DNA of 64,000 nt. It comes from Diphasiastrum complanatum (lineage: Eukaryota; Streptophyta; Lycopodiopsida; Lycopodiales; Lycopodiaceae). The notes under the pieces were generated by a model that was not told the DNA's origin, did not search any database, and saw nothing but the letters and a program-made list of their open reading frames with translations. Numbering within the stretch: position 1 is the stretch's first letter; each line of letters opens with the position of its first letter. Below are positions 23,061-34,436 of this stretch, in pieces. A program made the translations under genes and the position numbers. The stretch spans positions 1-64,000 of the forward strand of contig MU832604.1 in assembly GCA_029204225.1 (NCBI GenBank). The letters are read 5' to 3'.

Positions 23061-24326
23061 GTTGGATTTGTCTGTAAATTTTGTGGAGCAAAGCCAACCG
23101 ATTTTATCATGCTCACAGATAACAAAATAATCGTCGGGGGTGTGTATATGTACAGTCTCATGGGTTTCCTTTCCTGTTTGTAATAGGCAGGCTTAATGGA
23201 TCTTTTGCCTTTCCTTCGACTGCATGGCTGTTGTGATCCTCTGAGGAGATCATCATGCTTTCAGGTGCAATGTCATGGGCCTTAAATTGACCCCTTATTA
23301 TAAGTCATTCGTTGGCTAGTAATATGTTGATTTGATTACATGTGACCTGTGGTATCCAGTGCAGTGACATCTAACTCAAAAAATCTGTGGTATCTTCTCG
23401 TTTTGCCATAGAATGTTTTTGTGAGCACCATTGAGTTTCAAATCCTATATATGAAAGTTTCCTGTGAAGTCTCTAAGTATTACAAAGTATCTTGATTCAT
23501 TCTTCTAAATGAGTTGTGCACTAGCTGCTCTAATGGAGCTCAAATTCACTTCATGCAATCTCATAGCCTCCCTCAAGATGTCGGGCTGCTTTAGAGGATA
23601 TCTAGTGGTTGAGCTCTCCTGAGAACCAGAGTACTTGGAGACATCAATTTTATGAGGGCCTATCATGGGATCCTTGGATAGTGCTCTCTTCATTCAAAGC
23701 TTTACACAAGTACTTCACCTTGTGGATTGTCCACGCTCTCAATCAACAAAATGGTTGACCAAATTTGAAACTTTGTTGACAAGAATAAAAGGAATCTATG
23801 GATGTTATTTTCCTGAAGGACAACATGAACAAGCATTTGCAACATCCTTTGATTGTAGAACTGAAGTAGACTAGAAACCAGATTTACAAGTTTGCATCGC
23901 ACTTCAAACCCAAACAAGACGTGAATGGCTTCACGTTTTCAACAGTGGATCAATTTTCCAACGAGTTTCCTAGATGGCTTGTGACAGTAGCAAAGTCTTC
24001 TAATGTTAGATGCATAATCCAACACTAGAATTACAAATCTACAACACACAAACAAATGGTGTATTGGTTGTCATTTTTGTTTAAATATAGGCTTTCATGA
24101 ACAACACATGCTTGATTTTAGATTGCTCTCAACCCACTCGTCATTCACACAAGAAATTCTAGCAACAAGCAATTATATGCTTCTCTCTTATTTCAAGGAT
24201 TGTCCGTTTGCGAGTAGATTTTTACAAGTTTAGTGAGATTTTTTGGACAAAAAACATTGATAATGACCATCATGGTTTTCTTCGACATTTTGTTCGAGAT
24301 CAAATGCAATTTCCATACATACAAAA
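23061..24326. other. stretch without recognised gene
   Basis: Frames of 60-70 codons on both strands (23505-23917) overlap each other and match nothing I know. They may be further copia debris linked to the 22-23 kb relic. Confidence 0.35.
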
Positions 24327-25140
24327 CTGTTTGTAAGGATCGTCTTACTTTGCCAAGGCATTCATAAACGGCTATAGTCGAAATGTGGTTGAATAATTGA
24401 CACCCAAAAAATAATGACCATCACTTTTTGCAACACATCTGACGCATATGAGCACTTCATAGAATACAATGTTAGAGATAACCACAAAATGCTATTTTAA
24501 AATTGTCACATTGTGAACAACACTACAAAAGAAATGACTACCCTCGACAACAAAACTGATCTTGTCCATACTCTTAAATCTCCTTTGAAACAATTTTTGA
24601 CAAAACACTGACAATTTTTAAGTAATATCATTCTCTGAACAAGAAAAAGTCGTTTCTAACATTCGATGTTTCACTTATCGTTTTCATTCATGTGAATACC
24701 AAGAACACCCAATTTCTATCATGCACACTAATCTGTTTATAAGAATTGTCTTACTATGCCAAGGCATCCATAAACCGCTATAATTGAAATCTGACTAGAT
24801 AATCGACACCAAAAGATAATGACTCACTTTCTGCAACACATGTGACACATGCAAGCAGTTCATAGAATATAATGGTAGAGACAACCACAAAATGCTATTT
24901 TAAAATTGCCACATTATGAATAACACTGCAAAACAAATGACTACACTCGACAATAAAACTAATCGTATATATTCTTAAATATCTTTTGACACAAATTTTG
25001 ACAAAACACTCCTACAATTTTTTAAGTAATATCATTCCTTGAACAAGACAAAGTCATTTGTGACATTCGACGTTTCACTTATAGTTTTCATTCATGTGAA
25101 TACCAGGAACACCGAATTTGTATTATGCACACCAATCTAT
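24327..25140. repeat. 405-bp tandem duplication
   Basis: Two full units, 24327-24732 and 24733-25136, align along their whole length (CTGTTTGTAAGGATCGTC / CTGTTTATAAGAATTGTC; CCACAAAATGCTATTTTAAA in both; ACATTCGATGTTTCACTTAT / ACATTCGACGTTTCACTTAT). A third start (CTATTGGTAATGTTG) follows at 25137. The unit has no coding potential that I can see. It may be a short satellite block or part of a larger repeated element. Confidence 0.9.
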
Positions 25141-25226
25141 TGGTAATGTTGTCGGTGTGGAATGACATGACGCAACTGTTGGCGAGTTAATACAGGTTGG
25201 TGAATGAACACATGTTTCTTTTAGCT

Positions 25227-25560
25227 TCAAAAAGACATAGTACAAGTGCCTGCAAGGAATGTATTTGCCACCTTGAATAGCTCTTTGGGTCTGGATACCT
25301 TCAGACCTAGGACAATCTCCTTTCTGCTCATGTTGTATAGGCTTTTCATGTTCAGATGATACATTCTTCGGTGCCAGAGTTGATTTTCATTTTCTGATGC
25401 ATTTAGTATGCTATCAGAATTGTTGATTATCCTTGCTTGGTAGAGGTTACCTTCTCTGGATCCAATTGTCAGCAGCTTGTTTATTTTTATCTTGATCATT
25501 CGGCATGTATTGCCATCGAACATGACTCAAATTCCGAGATCTGCCATCTTCGAGACTGAT
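25227..25560 (-). pseudogene. Ty1/copia relic, GAG-pre-integrase region
   Basis: A minus-strand frame of 98 codons contains VLFDGNTCRMIKI-type sequence, GNLYQARI, LWHRRMYHLNMKSLYNMS and LGLKVS. This is the protease/integrase linker and the His motif of the integrase zinc-binding domain. The integrase core is missing to the left. Confidence 0.8.
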
Positions 25561-25623
25561 GGTAGGTCTCTTCTCAGTGAGGGTACGTAGAGTGCTCCTG
25601 GCAGCTCCGCTTGTCCCGACAAT

Positions 25624-25672
25624 GTTGTAGTATTTTTGTCCTGTCTGACAGGCAGGACAAAAATATTACAAC
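25624..25672. repeat. 20-bp inverted repeat
   Basis: Arms 25624-25643 and 25653-25672 (GTTGTAGTATTTTTGTCCTG and its complement with one mismatch), loop of 9 bases. It lies upstream of the copia fragment just described. The function is unknown. Confidence 0.9.
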
Positions 25673-25984
25673 GTCAATCCACCCATTCTGCCTGATTTGG
25701 GCATTATATTATCAACATTTGACACCGTTGCCACTTGAACTCCCATTCTAATTCCATAAGAGTTGCAACATTTTCCCCGCTTAGATCACTGCAAACAAAC
25801 TCCCAATGTTTCCACAGATCTGAGTTTCTACAAACTGGACAGAGCCACATCAATGGCTACATCATTGTCCAAATCCACTGGCTGATACACTCGCAAATCC
25901 ATTGGCTGCCTCATAGTTAGCAAACGCACTAATAGACCTGGATTTCCTTCAACGCCAAGCTCACGATCCTCCCGTCCCCTCACG

Positions 25985-26460
25985 CTTCCATTCTCAACCG
26001 GAGGCACAACTGAAATCTCAACCGAAGGCCTCACTGAATTCTCAACCGGAGGCACAACTAAAATCTCAACCGAAGGCCTCACTGAAATCTCAACCGGAGG
26101 CCAATCGTTCAAATCTCAACCGGAGTGATCTATTAAATCTCAACCGGAGGCCAATCATTCAGATCTCAATCAGAGTGATCTATTAAATCTCAACTGGAGG
26201 CCAATCGTTCAAATCTCAACCGAAGTGATCTATTAAATCTCAACCGGAGGCCAATCGTTCAAATCTCAACCGAAGTGATATATTAAATCTCAACTCGAGG
26301 CCAATCGTTCAAATCTCAATCGAAGTGATCTATCAAATCTCAACCGAAGGCCAATCTATCAAATCTCAACCGGAGCAATTTATCAAATCTCAACCGACGG
26401 AGCCATCTGTCAAATCTCAACCGACGCATCCTGTGAAATCTCAACCGGTGCCGTGAGCTT
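25985..26460. repeat. minisatellite with 24-25 bp subunits (48-50 bp higher order)
   Basis: Units share AATCTCAACCG. From 25993 the spacing is 48 bp (alternating GGAGGCACAACTG and AAGGCCTCACTG endings). From about 26100 it becomes 50 bp (CCAATCGTTC at 26101, 26201, 26251 and 26301). The right end decays. In the 48-bp part the minus strand reads as an 8-residue repeat, PPVEISVR/PSVEILVV, inside a 94-codon frame. I regard this as a by-product of the 24-bp unit. Confidence 0.92.
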
Positions 26461-26830
26461 CATTTTTTTGATACTTCTGAATTTTTTCGATACTCATAAT
26501 TTTTTTCGGGCCTTTGTTAAATTTTTGATACTCCTATATTTTTTCGAGTCACAAAATTTTTTTCGAGACATTATTTTTCGATAAATTTTTTTCGAGTCAC
26601 TAAATTTTTTTTCGAGCCATTATTTTTCGATACATTTTTTTTAAGTCACTAAAAAAAATTTCGAGCCATCATTTTCGATACATTTTTTTCGAGTCACTAA
26701 ATTTTTTTTTTCGAGCCATTATTTTTCGATACATTTTTTTCGAGTCACAAAATTTTTTTGAGCCATTATTTTTCGATACATTTTTTTCGAGCCTTATATT
26801 TTTTTGATACATTTTTTTGCTCATACAATG
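26460..26830. repeat. T-rich tandem array with TTTCGAG units
   Basis: Runs of T are interrupted by repeated CGAGTCACTAAA, CGAGCCATTATT and CGATACATT words at about 22-48 bp intervals. It directly abuts the preceding minisatellite. The unit is degenerate, so the period is approximate. Confidence 0.8.
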
Positions 26831-27561
26831 AAACAAGAAAGACAAAGTAGAACGAGCGACCTGTAGAAACAATACTTTTGTTATGCTTTCTTCTATTAGA
26901 AAAAAAGACTTATGTACAAGAATGAGCTCCTAAATGCTAGGAATGACACAAGGTTTCTCAAGCTGTAGCAAAATAGGAGGCCGTCATCGCAGCAAATGAG
27001 AATGTCAATGATGACAAAAAATAAAACGATAATAGGAACTGGATTACTTAGAGACTTGAAGAATAGAGCAGTTTTGATTCGTGTTGATAATGATTATCAA
27101 TTTAGGTGTTGTAGACAACCATAAAGAAATGCGAAATGATTAGGCATCTAAGACAACCATGCATTCTTTGTTATTGATATTCATGACAATAGAGAAAGAA
27201 GAGTGAGAGGTATTTAAACATTTAGCACAAATGCAACATGATAGGAAAATAACGAATCTGTATAAGAATGTTGTAGTAACAACGATCAAAAATCTCGTGT
27301 AGATATGCAGTATTTCGCATTCCTTGCACCACCTATTAGGTAGTGTCGCATTTCTCGCAAAACCTTGTGTTCTTCCATGTTTTGAAATGTTGAGTAGAAT
27401 CCTATTGTCACAGTCCTTTCATTCCTCGCCTGTCGAATATTGCATGTAAAACTGCAGACTTGCGAGGAGCAGTTCATTTATGCAAGTTGTTTGTAAGAGA
27501 GTGTTTCCTTGAGTGAATTAGAGGGTAGTTAGAGTGAGGAGGATTAAGATTAACTTTAACA
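26831..27561 (-). mobile_element. probable 3' LTR of a minus-strand copia
   Basis: The LTR begins at 27561 on the minus strand with TGTTAAAGTTAATC, directly after a polypurine tract. The far end is not defined because no second LTR copy was found. The tandem arrays to the left may lie inside or outside it. Confidence 0.5.
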
Positions 27562-27573
27562 CTCCCCCTTAAG
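27562..27573 (-). other. copia polypurine tract
   Basis: The minus strand reads CTTAAGGGGGAG immediately before TGTTAAAG. This is the usual arrangement for plus-strand priming next to a copia 3' LTR. Confidence 0.85.
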
Positions 27574-27589
27574 CTTACTACTATGAATC

Positions 27590-27770
27590 TTAATCTGAAT
27601 TGAGATTTAACATACCTACCAAAGTAGCATGTCTCTCTCTTGACAAGGGTTTTGTCAAAATGTCACCCAACATACTGTCTGTATGATAACTTAGTACAAC
27701 TTCTTTATTTTGAACTTGCTCTCTAAGAAAAAATGTGTTTACTTCTAGAATGAGTTCGTGGGTTTAGAGA
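27590..27770 (-). pseudogene. copia RNase H C-terminus
   Basis: The minus-strand frame reads FFLREQVQNKEVVLSYH, then DSMLGDILTKPLSRERH and MLNLNSD, ending in TAA at 27590-27592. This is the standard end of copia pol (the ADILTKPL block). The upstream part is replaced by gypsy sequence at about 27775. Confidence 0.85.
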
Positions 27771-27775
27771 TTGAG

Positions 27776-28530
27776 CTATACAGCTCCGTTCTTCTTCTTC
27801 AAAGATATCCCCTTCTGGCACCGTGGCGTCGAACTGCTTTGGAGACGGGACAACATGAGCAATCCTGATGGTATCTGGTGATACTTCGGCCTGATCTTGC
27901 TGATCTGTCTGGAATGAGAAATAAAAAACTGTAGAGCTGTCATGGAACTATTCGAATTTTTTTCCAAGGGATTGGGGAATACATCAGTGCTAGATCTCTT
28001 TCCTTCAGATCCTTTTTGTGTAGTTGGCAATCGTGCCATGCCTTATGACGGGCTTTCGTAGGGATGTGTCATCGTCTAACTATTCTATGGCTGCTATAGG
28101 CGTAGAGATGGTACCAAAAATTCAATCGACATCACAACATCTTGACCATAAACAAGTTGAAAGGGTGTTTGATTCATGCTACTCTTGTAAGCGGTTTTGA
28201 ATGCCCATAATGATGCATGAAGTTTATGTTCCCAATCAGAATGCCTTGCTTTGATTGTTTTCATCAGAATGTTACAAAGAATTTTGTTGGAAGATTCAGC
28301 TTGTCCATTACCCTTGGGATAGTATGGAGTACTAAACCGGTGCATAACAAAAAAGTCTTCCAATAAACACTTTATTGCTTCATTCAAAAAATGTGTTCTG
28401 CGATCACTTACGATCTCGATAGGACATCCAAATCTAGTAATGACGTTTTCATAGAGGAACTTAGCCATTGATTTTGCATCTGCAACTTGAACTACTTTTG
28501 CTTCAACCCATTTGGGGCTATTAGTGATCT
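27776..28530 (-). pseudogene. Ty3/gypsy integrase fragment (copy 1A)
   Basis: The 124-codon frame at 28468-28094 contains FGCPIEIVSDRRTHF, FFVMHRFSTPYYPKGNGQAE and WAFKTAYKSSMNQTPFQLVY, the catalytic core and C-terminal part of a gypsy integrase. Downstream (28039-27776) is a shifted remnant of the integrase tail. It is very similar to the integrase at 32489-33598, so both belong to one family. Confidence 0.88.
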
Positions 28531-29525
28531 TCTAGTTGCATCAGCTAACCTTAAATGTCTTAAGGTGGGTGCTATTCTATGATGAATGCCTAACTCATAT
28601 GCTGTTTCTTCAGTCATTATGTTTACGCTAGATCCAGAATCTATGGGTACACTATCTAAGATGCAGCCGTTGATTACTACCTGAAACTCGGATTGACCTT
28701 CATCACCGTACTACATTGACTAATGGTAACTTCGCTTTTCTTTTCTTTTATTTTGCAAAAATTGCTTGATTTTTTTTTTTTTTTTTGGTAATATTGATTA
28801 TCGTTTAATAACTGCTTAAAAGTTATATTGGGCATTTTGGAGACAAGGTCTTCTATTATATCATAAGAACGGTTTCTAAGTGGCGATGGACTAGGTATCT
28901 CGCAACTTAGAACTGGATCTAAAAATGTTACTTTTTTTTAACTTTTCTAGTTTCTTCGTCTATAAGCTTTTTAGCTTTTGAACTAATATCAACATCATAA
29001 TGTCTTTCAGTAGGCCTATGAAAGTCTAATTCTTTACTATTAGGAATTTTTACTAACTGTTCTACAACTTTCGCTTTTTCTGTTGCATTTTTTGCGTTTT
29101 TTGCAGTTTTCGTAGATTTCATCTTAGTTTTTTTTTTTATCTTTAAGAGATAAAGGATCTTTACTACTTCTAGTAGTTACTTTATTTATCTCTACATCTA
29201 AATCTGGCCGTTGATGGTCTTGATCTAATGATTTAGGCTCTACTTCTATCCTCTGAACTATCATGTCAGTGTTAGTTTTAGATGGTCGAGGGTCATCTTC
29301 TCTAGGCGAGTTTACAAACCTTGGTTTAGGCCGTGGTTGTTGTGGCTGAGGACATTCAGTAGTGACATGCCCTTCGCCTTTACACTTAGCGCATAGTGGC
29401 ACATATCCTACCGAGCTCCCGAATTTAGGGCAATCAGGCGAATAGTGACCTGGGGCTCCGCAATTGTAGCACGAACCCCTTGTTCTGGGTGGTGGAGTGG
29501 AATCTCGTGTCCCGCCCCTACGCAA
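28531..29525 (-). pseudogene. Ty3/gypsy gag zinc knuckles and protease (copy 1A)
   Basis: The 133-codon frame at 29525-29124 carries two CCHC knuckles, CYNCGAPGHYSPDC and CAKCKGEGHVTTEC, the nucleic-acid-binding end of gag. It is followed by a Lys-rich linker (29122-28928) and a protease segment with the active-site block DSVPIDSGSSVNIM at about 28650. At about 28530 protease sequence passes directly into integrase (AKVVQVADAKSMAKFL), so reverse transcriptase and RNase H are deleted. Confidence 0.82.
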
Positions 29526-29621
29526 AATAGTGTACTACTGATCAGTATGCTGTTTTGGTATAATGGTTTTTTGGTTAGTAGGAGTTGCAGTATAAGCTAC
29601 CTCCTCATGATTATTCCTCTT

Positions 29622-30235
29622 CTAAATAGTTAGTCTGTAAACTGGGACAATTGGTCTTAGAGTCCAAACTTCATAAGAAGTTTTGCTATCAAGTAGGCTT
29701 TTAGTTATCAATAGGTTCTGCACGTAGGTTTTTGTGGAAATAGCATGTTGTCTGAATAATTTGGGAAATGAAACATGAGCTATCATGCATTTGGCAAACT
29801 CAACTAAGGTCATGTTCTTCCTTTCTGCCAGTCCATTCGATTGTGGAGAATAACAAGCTCTATCTGAAACACTACCCTATGTCCTAAGTCTGTAATTTGA
29901 CTGACTGATAGTAGATTTGTCGTCAAGTTTGGGACATACAATACATTTGGTATGAGCTTTGATAATCCATTCTAAAAATTCAATCTAACACTACCTTTAC
30001 CTTCAATTCTTTGTGAGCTGCTGTCTCCAAGGTAAATGAATTTTTTGGTGTTGTAGGCCGAATAAAATGAACCGTTCTTGATGGCTTGTTGTGTGTTGCA
30101 TTGCTCCATAATTGAGGAACCATTCCTCCAAGTGTTATACTGTATAATAACAGAGAGAAAGAAAAAAGCAATTGCACTCTGGATGTTCAATTGATCGATT
30201 CGATCGATGATTTTGCTAAGGTAGTAATCGAGCAA
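29622..30235 (-). pseudogene. Ty1/copia relic: protease to integrase
   Basis: Minus-strand blocks: FIYLGDSSSQRIEGKGSV and VLYVPNLTTNLLSVSQITD (protease-to-integrase linker, 30050-29890), then YSPQSNGLAERKNMTLVE and FAKCMIAHVSFPKLF (integrase core end, 29860-29740). The GAG-pre-integrase and integrase catalytic part between them are deleted. Confidence 0.8.
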
Positions 30236-30794
30236 CCTAATAAGTCGCTGGATATATACACATGGCTAGCTAATTAAAAGAATAGTTAATCTGTACTTTA
30301 CAATTAGAATTAAGGCACTACGTGCTGTTGGCAGTCGCCTTTAGACAATATCTAAAGACTCTGTCCGGTTGTGCTACAGTGTACTTGTTGATCCACCGTT
30401 AGCTGGATTGTGGCCGATTGTTTGAGAATGGCCGAATTATCGGATCTGGCCTGGTGGTCAGAGGTGGCCAAACCATTGAAGATGGTCGAATAGTCGAAGA
30501 TGGATGAACAATCAGGGAAACCTTGTCACTGATTCTTTGTAAGTCTGAAGACTGTTAGTAAACGAGTGTATTTCTGTAGAGTATGCGACTGCACAAATAT
30601 TTACAATAACTTAGTGAATGGATCTAAATTAGTAGAGAGATAGGGATGGAGAGGATAGAAATCCAGCAGGTCCCACCACACCTCATGAAATTTATTACTT
30701 TGGGCTCTGGTTAATCTTTATAAGGTGGTATTGAACTTTTTTCATAAACTCTAGGTGCTCCATATTGAAATCGATTTTGAGCAGGAAAAAAAAC
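30236..30794. other. stretch without recognised gene
   Basis: Possibly LTR or leader of the adjoining copia fragment. It has several GGCCGA-type words at 30405-30480 (TGGCCGATTG, TGGCCGAATT, TGGCCAAACC) but no recognised border. Confidence 0.35.
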
Positions 30795-32300
30795 TTATTT
30801 GTGCAGGAAATCCAATTTGATGTTGTCCATGCTAGAAATCTGGACTCCCAAGATCCACCCAACATCGCGTCTCGATAGTACAATCTCGCTAGGAAATTGG
30901 TCCTGGACTTTTTTAGATGCCATGGGAATGTACGGATCGAAAGCCAATGCTGGTAAGCAATCGTCCCATCTGGTTAAAAGTGACGCCAACTTGGTCAAAT
31001 CTTTTGCAAAAATAGTTGATTGTCTAACAATTAGAATTGGTGAAGACATGTACTCATGTCCATAAGCCTGGAGGGCTCGGTTGAGATCCACTGTGATCGA
31101 CCAACTATATTGTCGATAGATTACGGGCCAATTTGGGGTTTAAATGGTGATTTTATCCATTGATACATCCAAATCTTTTCATTTATTCTTGCATGGCATT
31201 GGAACATAATATGGATCCACCTAGAGTTGGCGAGGGCTCGCTACATAACTCCTAATTGAGTATGGAGTCTTCAAAAATAGTTTTGCGCCATGGTGGTTGC
31301 TCACATGATGTGGGTAGCTTATCCAATTCCTTTCTGGCTTCTATTTGGAAGTCTTGAACCTGATAATCCAGCCACCCCTCGAGGATTCATGTGGATGCTA
31401 ATTTTAAAATGTTTGTATCTATTCCTCAATGGTTACCGGTTTCTGAAACAATGGTGTGGCCCTTGATGAAGATGGCCCTGCATCCATGGCTTGAGAAGCT
31501 GTGGTTATTTCTTCTGGTGCCCCTTGATCCATACTTGTATCCATTTCTCCTTGATCTTGTTGTGGGGACAAGAAAGGTGGCATTATTGGTACCAAAATCT
31601 GGGGGGTTGTCTCGAAGATCTGAGTAGCGGTTTTGCCATTGCCAGCTCAGAAGATGCCTTGCTCTTGAAACGATCAAACCCGCTTTAGAATCTAGCCAGT
31701 GACTGTCTATAGGTTTCTACATTTTGGAGCAATTGTCTTATCTCCTCTTGCGAGAGAAGATGGTTTGGTCATTCTGCATAGAGCATATTATCACGCTCCA
31801 TAGCTATGGCATCAAGTTCACCTAGCATCCATTCTTTGTCAAGGTTTGCCATGTCCAGTTGCCCTTGCAATAAGTGAACTTGTTACTTGGCATCCTGAAC
31901 GCCTTTATCAACTTGATCTGTGCAGTAGTGAGTGCATTCTGGAGTGTTGCTACATATTTCTCAAAGGCATTTGAATGTTGTTGTGTCTTCTTTAGTTCTG
32001 TTTCAGATTTTTCTTCATGTTGTTTGGCGATCTTCAAATCTCTATTCAACAGAATGAGTTTATGGTTGAAAAGAGTGTTTTCTGATCCCAAATTTGAAAT
32101 CCTCTTGTGGTCTTTTCATCCATCATGGTTTGGATCATTCGTCCAAGGTGTGAAACTAGTCCAAGGGTGTCACCAAAATCCAGGGGTATGGAAGTAGTAG
32201 CAACAACAACAACAAGAGCTCCAAATCCCGTAGCTTGTTGTGATTGGCCTTGATTTGTTGCATGTTGAGCTTCCTCTTTGAAGATGTCTTCTTCTTCATA
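30795..32300 (-). pseudogene. post-pol coding-like region of gypsy copy 1B
   Basis: This lies downstream of the integrase in element orientation. A Lys/Glu-rich frame (32091-31822: HKLILLNRDLKIAKQHEEK, LQNALTTAQIKL) has coiled-coil character. A later 98-codon frame (31091-30795) holds CLPALAFDPYIPMASKK. The layout (pol, coiled coil, C-terminal block) parallels the 12-kb element at 42.9-46.1 kb. The two C-terminal blocks may be distantly related (VFF..RVYEK versus VFY..RYFEN), but this is tentative. Many frame breaks. Confidence 0.5.
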
Positions 32301-32488
32301 CTCTTCAGATACTGTGATGTCAAACTACTTCGGAGATACTACCATAGGGACAACTCTGATGACATTTGGTGCTTCATCTGCTTGTCTGTTGTGGTGCTGA
32401 ATCAAAAGTGTCGAAGGTTTCATGAAACTAGAGGAGATTTTTTTATCATGCTGGTTGAACTGCCAAAACTTGTGTAGTCGGTTGCCAT

Positions 32489-34430
32489 TCACTGCAATGT
32501 CAAATCGTCTCTTTCATCTGGGTGCTCCAACATAACTGCTCCGTAGGACAATATTTCTTTTACTTTGTATGGTCCTCCTTCACTTGTAAATTTTAGTTTC
32601 CCTTCATCAATTTGGTTTTGATACATCAATGCTAGATCTCCTTCCTTCATGTCTCTTTTGTGTAAACGACGATTATGCCATGCCTTGCAACGGGCTTTCT
32701 CTATTGCTAGTGCATGGACTATCATCAATCAGGTTTCACAAAGTTTTTTTAAAACCTCATGATGCATTTGTAAAGATTTTGCATCATCCAAACGTAAGGA
32801 TGGTACCAAAAATTCGATCGACATAACTGCATTTTGACCATAGACAACTTGAAATGGTGTCTGATTTGTGCTAACTTTATAGGCTGTTTTGAATGTCCAT
32901 AACATTGCATGAAGTTTATGTTCCCATTCAGAACAACTTGCTTCAACTATTTTTGTCATAATATTGGAGAGAATTTTATTGGAAGATTATGCTTGTCCAT
33001 TACCCCTTGCATAATACAGAGTACTAAACCGATGTACAACAAAAAAGTCTTCCAACAAACAGTTGATCATTTCGTTGACAAAGTGTGTTCCACTATCACT
33101 TACGATCTCGATAGGACATCCAAATCTAACAATGATATTCTCGTATAAGAACTTAGTCATAGACTTTGCGCCGACAACTCTAATTGCTTTTGCTTCGACC
33201 CACTTGTTCATATAATCTGTTGCTACGATGATATATCTAGCTTGAAATCCTCTTGCCAAAGGATGAATAGGACCAACATAGTCAAGTCCCCATTTCTCAA
33301 ATGGTGGATGCAAAGGTTCATAATTATGCTTTGTAGGGCGATGTGCTCGTTGACATACATCACATGACTGAATAAAATTTTCGGTATCCTTATGCTGTGT
33401 AGGCCACCAACACCCTGATTGTAAAAGTTTGAGAACAATGATATCAGCTAAAAAATGCCCATCTCCCATCCCATCATGTGAAAACATGATTAGATCAGGT
33501 ACTTTGTGCAACAACACACATCTTTTTAAAATATCATCCATTCCATGATGATACAATTGACCTGCAATCAATTGATAAGGTTGTGCCTTAACAATCAACC
33601 GTTTCTATTGAACTTTTGTTAGAGAGTCGTAGGTTGAACTAACATCAGATATTCAGCAATATCTGCTGCCCACTCAAGTACTGTCTCAACAAAAAATAAT
33701 GCAGCATCTGGTAGTTCATCATCCACTTCAATGTTGATTGGTGTTGTCTGGATTCTTGAGACATGATCAACAAGATAATGTTGTTTACCTTTTCGAACCA
33801 CTACTCAAAAATCAAATTTAGCTAGTAGTAGTAGCCACCTTGCAATATGTTCTGTATTACACGTCTTGTTTACTTAATAAAGCAATGGCTGATGGTTGGT
33901 AGAAAATGCAAAATGCATTGCCATTAGATAATGTCGAATGACGATTTGCTGGTGCGAATTTAACTTGGTTATAACCACCAAATCCGTCCAAAAAATTGTA
34001 GGCTTCTGCTCCATCAAGGTGATCCAATATGCTTTCTGTAAAGGATAACAGAAAGTTTTGCGTCACTTTGTTCAAGGCTTTGAGATTCACACAAATTCTC
34101 ATTTTCCCATTCTTCTTAGGAATGACAACAATTGGTGAAACCCATTCAGGTTGCCTAATCTCGTAAATAAAATCTGCTTCAAGTAATCTTTGTAACTCTT
34201 TCTTGATAAGATCGGTAACATTTGGATTACAACGATAGAATCTTGTCATTTTGGGAACTACATTAGGCATCAAAGGTATTGTGTGCTCAATCACTGATGT
34301 CAGAATCCCTTTTAGATCCTTATATGTCCAAGCAAAACAATCTTGATACTTAATCAACAACTTCCTTAATGCTTGAAACTATTTAGGGGTAAGTTGCATT
34401 CCAACTTAAACAATCTTCTCTGGTTCTCCT
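32489..34430 (-). pseudogene. Ty3/gypsy pol relic (copy 1B): RT, RNase H end, integrase
   Basis: RT frame 34360-33857: DCFAWTYKDLKGI, YRCNPNVTDLIKKELQRLLE, WVSPIVVIPKKNGKMRICV, YNFLDGFGGYNQVKF. It then jumps to the end of RNase H (LLLLAKFDF, VVVRKGKQHYLVDHVSR), so the RT catalytic YxDD block and most of RNase H are deleted. Integrase 33598-32729 is the best part: HDGMGDGHF, CWWPTQHKDTENFI, CDVCQRAH (HHCC), WGLDYVGPIHPLARGF, TDYMNKWVEAKAI. It ends in the GPY-type tail GPYKVKEILSYGAVM near 32560. Confidence 0.9.
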
Positions 34431-34436
34431 GATTCT

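Noticed and set aside
24327-26460. CRISPR-like array
   Set aside because: Repeats are contiguous tandem units without unique spacers, and the gene content is plant nuclear.
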